DNA from: KBS50 sp042434095
Lineage (GTDB): Bacteria > Actinomycetota > Actinomycetes > Mycobacteriales > Micromonosporaceae
Length of the DNA: 64,000 nucleotides
Direction of reading: 5' to 3'
Assembly: GCF_042434095.1 (NCBI RefSeq)
Contig: NZ_JBHLUE010000004.1
Location: forward strand, 372,001 to 436,000
Shown here piece by piece: positions 59,766 through 64,000 of this stretch. The stretch's first letter is position 1. Each line of letters opens with the position of its first letter. The notes beneath the pieces are model-generated. The model made no database searches. It was not told the DNA's origin and was given only the letters and a program-made list of their open reading frames with translations. Both the position numbers and the translations under genes were made by a program.

Positions 59766-62700
59766 TCAGTCCTCCGCGGGGTTGTTGATCCGTTGGCTGA
59801 TCACCTGCGTGACGCCGCTGCGCATCGTCACGCCGTACAGCGCGTCGGCGATCTCCATGGTCCGCTTCTGGTGGGTGATGATGATCAGCTGACTCTTCTC
59901 GCGCAGCTGGGCCATCAGCGTGATCAGGCGGCCCAGGTTCACGTCGTCGAGCGCGGCCTCCACCTCGTCCATGATGTAGAACGGGCTGGGCCGGGCCCGG
60001 AAGATGGCCACCAGCATGGCCACCGCGGTCAGCGACCGCTCGCCGCCGGAGAGCAGCGACAGCCGCTTGATCTTCTTGCCGGGCGGCCGGGCCTCCACCT
60101 CGACGCCGGTGGCCAGCATGTCCTCCGGGTCGGTGAGCACCAGCCGCCCCTCGCCGCCGGGGAAGAGCACCCCGAAGACCTGCTCGAACTCCCGGGCCGT
60201 GTCCGCGTACGCGCTCGCGAACACCTCGAGGATCCGGTCGTCCACGTCCTTGACCACGGTGAGCAGGTCCCGCCGGGTGGCCTTGAGGTCCTCCAGCTGC
60301 TCGGAGAGGAACTTGAACCGCTCCTCCAGCGCCGCGAACTCCTCCAGGGCCAGCGGGTTGACCTTGCCGAGCAGGGCCAGCTCCCGCTCCGCCTTGCCGG
60401 CCCGCTTCTCCTGCACCGGCCGTTCGAACGGGACCGGCTCGGGCGCCGGCACCCCGTCCCGCTCGGCCGCCGCCACCTCGACCTGAGTGGGCGGCACCAG
60501 CTGCTGCGGCCCGTACTCGGCCAGCAGGGTCTCCACGTCCAGCGCGAAGTCCTCGGCCGCCTTGGCCTCCAGCTGCTCGATCCGCATCCGCTGCTCGGCC
60601 CGGGCCACCTCGTCCCGGTGCACGGCGCTGGTCAGCCGCTCCAGGTCGGCGCCCAGCCGCTTGGCCGCGCCGCGTACCTCCTGCAGCTCGGCCTCCCGCG
60701 CGGACCGCGCCGCGGCCAGCTCGTCCCGGGCCCGCTCGGCGTCGGTGAGCGAGACCGCCAGGTGGGTGAGCGCCTCGCGGGCACCGTTCTCCACCGCCCG
60801 CGCGATGGCCGCGCCGCGGGCCCGGGCCGCGCGCCGGGCCGCCGCGCGCTCCCGCGCGGCCCGCTCCGCCGCCGCCTGGCGCAGCAGCGAGTCGGCCCGG
60901 CCGGCGATCGCGGCCACCCGCTCTTCGGCGGTACGCACCGCCAGCCGCACCTCGAGCTCGTTCTGCCGGGCCCCCGGCAGGTACGCGGCCAGCTCGTCCC
61001 GTTCCTCGGTGGACGGCTCGGCGTCGATCGGCGTGGCCTCTGCGAGCCGGAGCCGCTCCTCCAGCTCGGCCAGGCCGGCCAGGTCCCGCTCGCGGGCCTG
61101 CTCGCCCCGGTCCAGCGAGGCGGCCAGCCGCTCGGTCTCGGCGGCGGCCGACCGGGCCGCGGCGCCCAGTTCGGCCAGCCGGCGGGCCGCGGCGTTGCGC
61201 TGCCCCTCCGCCTCCCGCCGCACCGCCGCGGCCGCGGCCAACTCTTCCTTGCGCTCGGCCACCTCGGCCCGGGCCTCGCCGAGCTGCTCGTGCAGCTGGG
61301 CGATGGTCTCCTCGGCCGCGCTCCGGTGCGCGCGGGCCTCCTCGACGGCCGCCTGCACCTCGATGAAGCTCGGCGCCTTGGCCGAGCCGCCGGCCGCCGC
61401 GTACGCGGAGAGCACGTCGCCGTCCGGGGTCACCGCCCGCAGCTCCGGGTGCGCGGCCGCCAGCGCCGCGGCGGCCGCCAGGTCCGGCACGAGTACGACG
61501 TCCCGCAGCGCCCGGTGCACGGCCGGGCGGAGCTGGTCGGGGGCCTCCACGAGATCGGGCGCCCAGCGGGCCCCGGCCGGCAGCTCGGGCCGCAACGAGT
61601 CCAGCGACCCGACCATGCCGGGCCCGGCGTCGCCGGCCACCAGCAGGCTGGCCCGGCCCGCGTCGGAGATCTTGAGCAGCCGCATGGCCTCGACGGCCTC
61701 GTCCACGCCGCTGACCGCCACCGCGTCGGCGAGCCCGCCGAGGGCCGCGGCCAGCGCGGCCTCGTGGCCGGGCGCCACGGTGAGCAGCCCGGCCAGCCCG
61801 CCCAGCAGGCCCGGCACCTCCCCGCCGCGGGCCAGCAGCGCGCCCGCCCCGTCCGCCCGGCGCAGGCCCATGGCCAGCGCCTCCTCCCGGGCCTTCCACG
61901 CGGCCGCGTCCTTCTCGGCGGCCCGCTCGGCGTCCGACAGCGCGCGGACGTGCGCGGTGGCCCGCTCGTGCGCGGCCTGCGCCTCGGCGTGCCGGGCGTC
62001 CAGCTCGGCGTTGTCCCGGTCGGCCTCGGTGGACTCCGCGGCCACCGCGTCCAGCTCCGCCTGCGCCTGCCCGGACCGGGCCTGCGCGTCGGCGTGCGCG
62101 GCGCGGAGCCGTTCGATCTCCTCGGCCGCCGAGGAGGTACGGGCGCGGGCCGAGTTGACCTGGCCGGTCAGCCGGGCCAGCCCCTCCCGCCGGTCGGCGA
62201 TGGCCTTGGCAGCCGTGACCAGTTCCCGTTCCGCCGCGGCGAGCTGGCGTTCCAGCTCCTGCCGCCGCTCCACGGCCTCGGCCAGCCGGACCTGGTCGTC
62301 GGTGAGGGCCGCGCGCAGCTCCTCCTCCTGCTCCCGGACCCGCTCGGCCTCGGCCGTCAACTGGGCCGGGTCGCGGCCGGGTCGCTCGTCGTCCGGGGTG
62401 GCGCTCATGTGCCGCAGCCGCTCCCGGGCCAGCTGCTCGGTGGACCGGAACCGCTCCTGGAGCGCGGCCAGCTTGTACCAGGTGTCCTGGGCGGCCGCCA
62501 CCAGCGGCGCGTCCTGCGCCAGCGCGACCTCCAGCTCGGCCAGCCGGCCCTGGACCTCGGCGTGCTCGGCCTCCACCTGTTCCCGACGCTCCCGCAGCGC
62601 GGTTTCGTCGGCGATCTCCTTGTCCAGGGTGCTGCGCAGGGTGTGCAGGTCGTCGGCGAGCAGCCGGAGCCGGGCGTCCCGCAGGTTGGCCTGGATGGCC

Positions 62701-63347
62701 GCGGCCCGCCGGGCCACCTCGGCCTGCCGGCCCAACGGCTTGAGCTGGCGGCGCAGCTCGGCCGTGAGGTCGGTGAGCCGGTTGAGGTTGGTCTGCATGG
62801 CCTCGAGCTTGCGGAGCGCCTTTTCCTTGCGCTTGCGGTGCTTGAGTACGCCGGCGGCCTCCTCGATGAACGCCCGGCGATCCTCCGGCTTGGCGTGCAG
62901 CACGGCGTCGAGCTGGCCCTGGCCCACGATGACGTGCATCTCGCGGCCGATGCCCGAGTCGGAGAGCAGCTCCTGGATGTCGAGCAGCCGGCAGGAGCTG
63001 CCGTTGATCTCGTACTCGCTCTCGCCGGACCGGAACATCCGTCGGGTGATCGAGACCTCGGTGTAGTCGATCGGCAGGGCGCCGTCGGTGTTGTCGATCG
63101 TGAGCGTGACCTCGGCGCGGCCCAGCGGCGCCCGGCCGGCGGTGCCGGCAAAGATCACGTCCTCCATTTTGCCGCCGCGCAGCGCCTTGGCGCTGTGCTC
63201 GCCGAGCACCCACGCGATGGCGTCGACGACGTTGGACTTGCCCGAGCCGTTCGGCCCCACCACGCAGGTGATGCCCGGTTCGAGCTTCAGCGTCGTCGCC
63301 GAGGCGAAGGACTTGAAGCCCCGCACCGTCAGGGTCTTGAGATACAC
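59766..63347 (-). CDS. smc: Chromosome segregation protein SMC
   Basis: A 1193-residue SMC ATPase that compacts and individualises chromosomes with ScpAB. Walker A is GPNGSGKSN at about residue 32, long coiled coils flank a hinge at about 500-680, and the C-terminal head has LSGGERSLTAVAML and FYIMDEVEAALDDVN. GTG at 63347 is the canonical start (YLKTLTVRGFKSF). Confidence 0.97.
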   Translation of the reverse strand: MYLKTLTVRGFKSFASATTLKLEPGITCVVGPNGSGKSNVVDAIAWVLGEHSAKALRGGKMEDVIFAGTAGRAPLGRAEVTLTIDNTDGALPIDYTEVSITRRMFRSGESEYEINGSSCRLLDIQELLSDSGIGREMHVIVGQGQLDAVLHAKPEDRRAFIEEAAGVLKHRKRKEKALRKLEAMQTNLNRLTDLTAELRRQLKPLGRQAEVARRAAAIQANLRDARLRLLADDLHTLRSTLDKEIADETALRERREQVEAEHAEVQGRLAELEVALAQDAPLVAAAQDTWYKLAALQERFRSTEQLARERLRHMSATPDDERPGRDPAQLTAEAERVREQEEELRAALTDDQVRLAEAVERRQELERQLAAAERELVTAAKAIADRREGLARLTGQVNSARARTSSAAEEIERLRAAHADAQARSGQAQAELDAVAAESTEADRDNAELDARHAEAQAAHERATAHVRALSDAERAAEKDAAAWKAREEALAMGLRRADGAGALLARGGEVPGLLGGLAGLLTVAPGHEAALAAALGGLADAVAVSGVDEAVEAMRLLKISDAGRASLLVAGDAGPGMVGSLDSLRPELPAGARWAPDLVEAPDQLRPAVHRALRDVVLVPDLAAAAALAAAHPELRAVTPDGDVLSAYAAAGGSAKAPSFIEVQAAVEEARAHRSAAEETIAQLHEQLGEARAEVAERKEELAAAAAVRREAEGQRNAAARRLAELGAAARSAAAETERLAASLDRGEQARERDLAGLAELEERLRLAEATPIDAEPSTEERDELAAYLPGARQNELEVRLAVRTAEERVAAIAGRADSLLRQAAAERAARERAAARRAARARGAAIARAVENGAREALTHLAVSLTDAERARDELAAARSAREAELQEVRGAAKRLGADLERLTSAVHRDEVARAEQRMRIEQLEAKAAEDFALDVETLLAEYGPQQLVPPTQVEVAAAERDGVPAPEPVPFERPVQEKRAGKAERELALLGKVNPLALEEFAALEERFKFLSEQLEDLKATRRDLLTVVKDVDDRILEVFASAYADTAREFEQVFGVLFPGGEGRLVLTDPEDMLATGVEVEARPPGKKIKRLSLLSGGERSLTAVAMLVAIFRARPSPFYIMDEVEAALDDVNLGRLITLMAQLREKSQLIIITHQKRTMEIADALYGVTMRSGVTQVISQRINNPAED

Positions 63348-63717
63348 GCCGTCCGATCCTCGTCCGCGGCCACCCCGGGCCGCTCCGCGGTCCCGCCGGA
63401 CCACCCCCTGGCCAGGGCGTTCCCGCCGGGATCTCCCGGCCGCCGCCCTGCGGCACCGGCACCCCCACGCCCCGGTCCGCTGGCCCTGCCGTTGCCGACC
63501 GGGCCACGCCCCCTGTTTCCCGCAGCGTAACCCGCGGGCCTGCCGGCACTGACCCGCGGCTCGCGGATCCACCGGGCGGCAGCTCCGGCCCGCCGGCCTG
63601 GCGGGGCCCGCCGGCAGGCTCCCCGTCGCCGGCTTGGCGGGGACGACCGGGGGGCCGGCGACCGACCGCGGTAACCGGGCCAGCCGGCCCGTGGGGTGGG
63701 AAACCGGGCAAAGAAAT
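63348..63717. other. 370-bp gap upstream of smc
   Basis: No gene, RNA or clear hairpin is visible. There are CCGGC-rich direct repeats (GCCGGCCTGGCGGGG and GCCGGCTTGGCGGGG). It must contain the smc promoter. Confidence 0.5.
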
Positions 63718-63745
63718 GCGCGCCGCCACTGGGTGGTCGGCGCGC
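63718..63745 (-). terminator. Intrinsic terminator of small coiled-coil gene
   Basis: GCGCGCCG-C-CAC pairs with GTG-GT-CGGCGCGC. Read on the minus strand the stem is followed by ATTTCTTT, a good T-rich tail. Confidence 0.75.
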
Positions 63746-63790
63746 CTGCGATATTCAGTTGTCCGGTGTCAGGACTGCCTGGCGCGAAGC

Positions 63791-63985
63791 TCAGGTGTAC
63801 GCCGGCTCGGTGAGCCGGAGCAGGTCACCCGCCTCGGCCTGCGCGGCAGCCAGCCGGTCGTTTTCGGCTCGCAGTCTGGTGACCTCGAACTCCAACGCCT
63901 GCACCCTGGCACGCAACCGGGTGACCTCGTCGAGCATGCGCCGGTCGGGCGCCGCACCAACGTGGCCATAAAGGGCCTTCGCCAT
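63791..63985 (-). CDS. Small conserved coiled-coil protein
   Basis: A 64-residue protein: MAKALYGHVG at the start, then a helix with heptads (LDEVTRLRARVQALEFEVTRL). AAGGAG precedes the ATG. Streptomyces carries very similar short proteins of unknown function. It is monocistronic with its own terminator. Confidence 0.85.
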   Translation of the reverse strand: MAKALYGHVGAAPDRRMLDEVTRLRARVQALEFEVTRLRAENDRLAAAQAEAGDLLRLTEPAYT

Positions 63986-64000
63986 CTCGTCTCCTTTTAT

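Noticed and set aside
59793..63530. A 1245-codon open frame on the plus strand opposite smc
   Set aside because: Composition (Leu/Gly/Arg-rich, no domains) is typical of antisense frames in high-GC DNA; smc on the other strand has all expected motifs.

Overview
This window is high-GC actinobacterial chromosome (about 72-75% G+C by eye, many GTG starts, Shine-Dalgarno cores, ATGA/GTGA/TGATG stop-start overlaps). Gene content and order, plus a dispersed short palindromic repeat family, suggest a Micromonospora-like member of the Micromonosporaceae; this is inference from recall, not a search. The backbone is the conserved block that in Mycobacterium tuberculosis runs from Rv2867c to Rv2922c.

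Layout. 1-3.4 kb: the end of a drug-export operon (ABC ATPase, YhgE/Pip-type membrane protein, TetR) with a palindromic operator. 3.7-9.4 kb: GNAT enzyme, PadR regulator, and ispG-rip-dxr (isoprenoid precursor synthesis and an intramembrane protease). 9.4-15.6 kb: accessory genes (Uma2-like nuclease, GNAT, YihY-like protein, FAD oxidoreductase, MBL/Rieske protein, DUF2631). 15.7-23 kb: DivIVA-domain protein, rlmN, cdsA, frr, pyrH, tsf, rpsB, on the minus strand. 23.4-31.4 kb: a block (yraN-comM-dprA-xerC, then an M23 peptidase) that looks inverted relative to M. tuberculosis, ending at a sulfite-oxidase gene remnant. 31.6-37.9 kb: DUF2469, rnhB, NUDIX, two lepB genes, rplS, trmD, rimM, a KH protein and rpsP. 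38-43 kb: DUF402, proS, TetR, amidohydrolase, Uma2. 43-44.7 kb: ffh. 44.9-47.2 kb: a NarL-type two-component system with a small membrane ORF. 47.3-51.9 kb: the nitrogen-control operon amt-glnB-glnD, preceded by three GlnR-like boxes. 51.9-64 kb: MFS transporter, phosphotransferase, ftsY, PhoD-like phosphatase, MarR, universal stress protein, DinB-like protein, HAD hydrolase, smc and a small coiled-coil protein.

How the parts work together. The core encodes protein synthesis and RNA maturation (rpsB, tsf, frr, rplS, rpsP, trmD, rimM, rlmN, proS), protein export (ffh, ftsY, two signal peptidases), envelope lipids (cdsA), the MEP pathway (dxr, ispG), DNA uptake and recombination (dprA, comM, xerC), chromosome organisation (smc) and nitrogen sensing (glnB, glnD, amt).

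The most interesting non-coding signal is a family of eight copies of a roughly 54-bp element made of two GGGGCCC boxes flanking a TATAC...GATAA core. Six copies abut, or even supply, the stop codon of a gene and always in the same orientation to it; the other two sit between divergent genes. A second, looser set of palindromic intergenic elements (GATCATG or GATCTTGCA arms) occurs four times.
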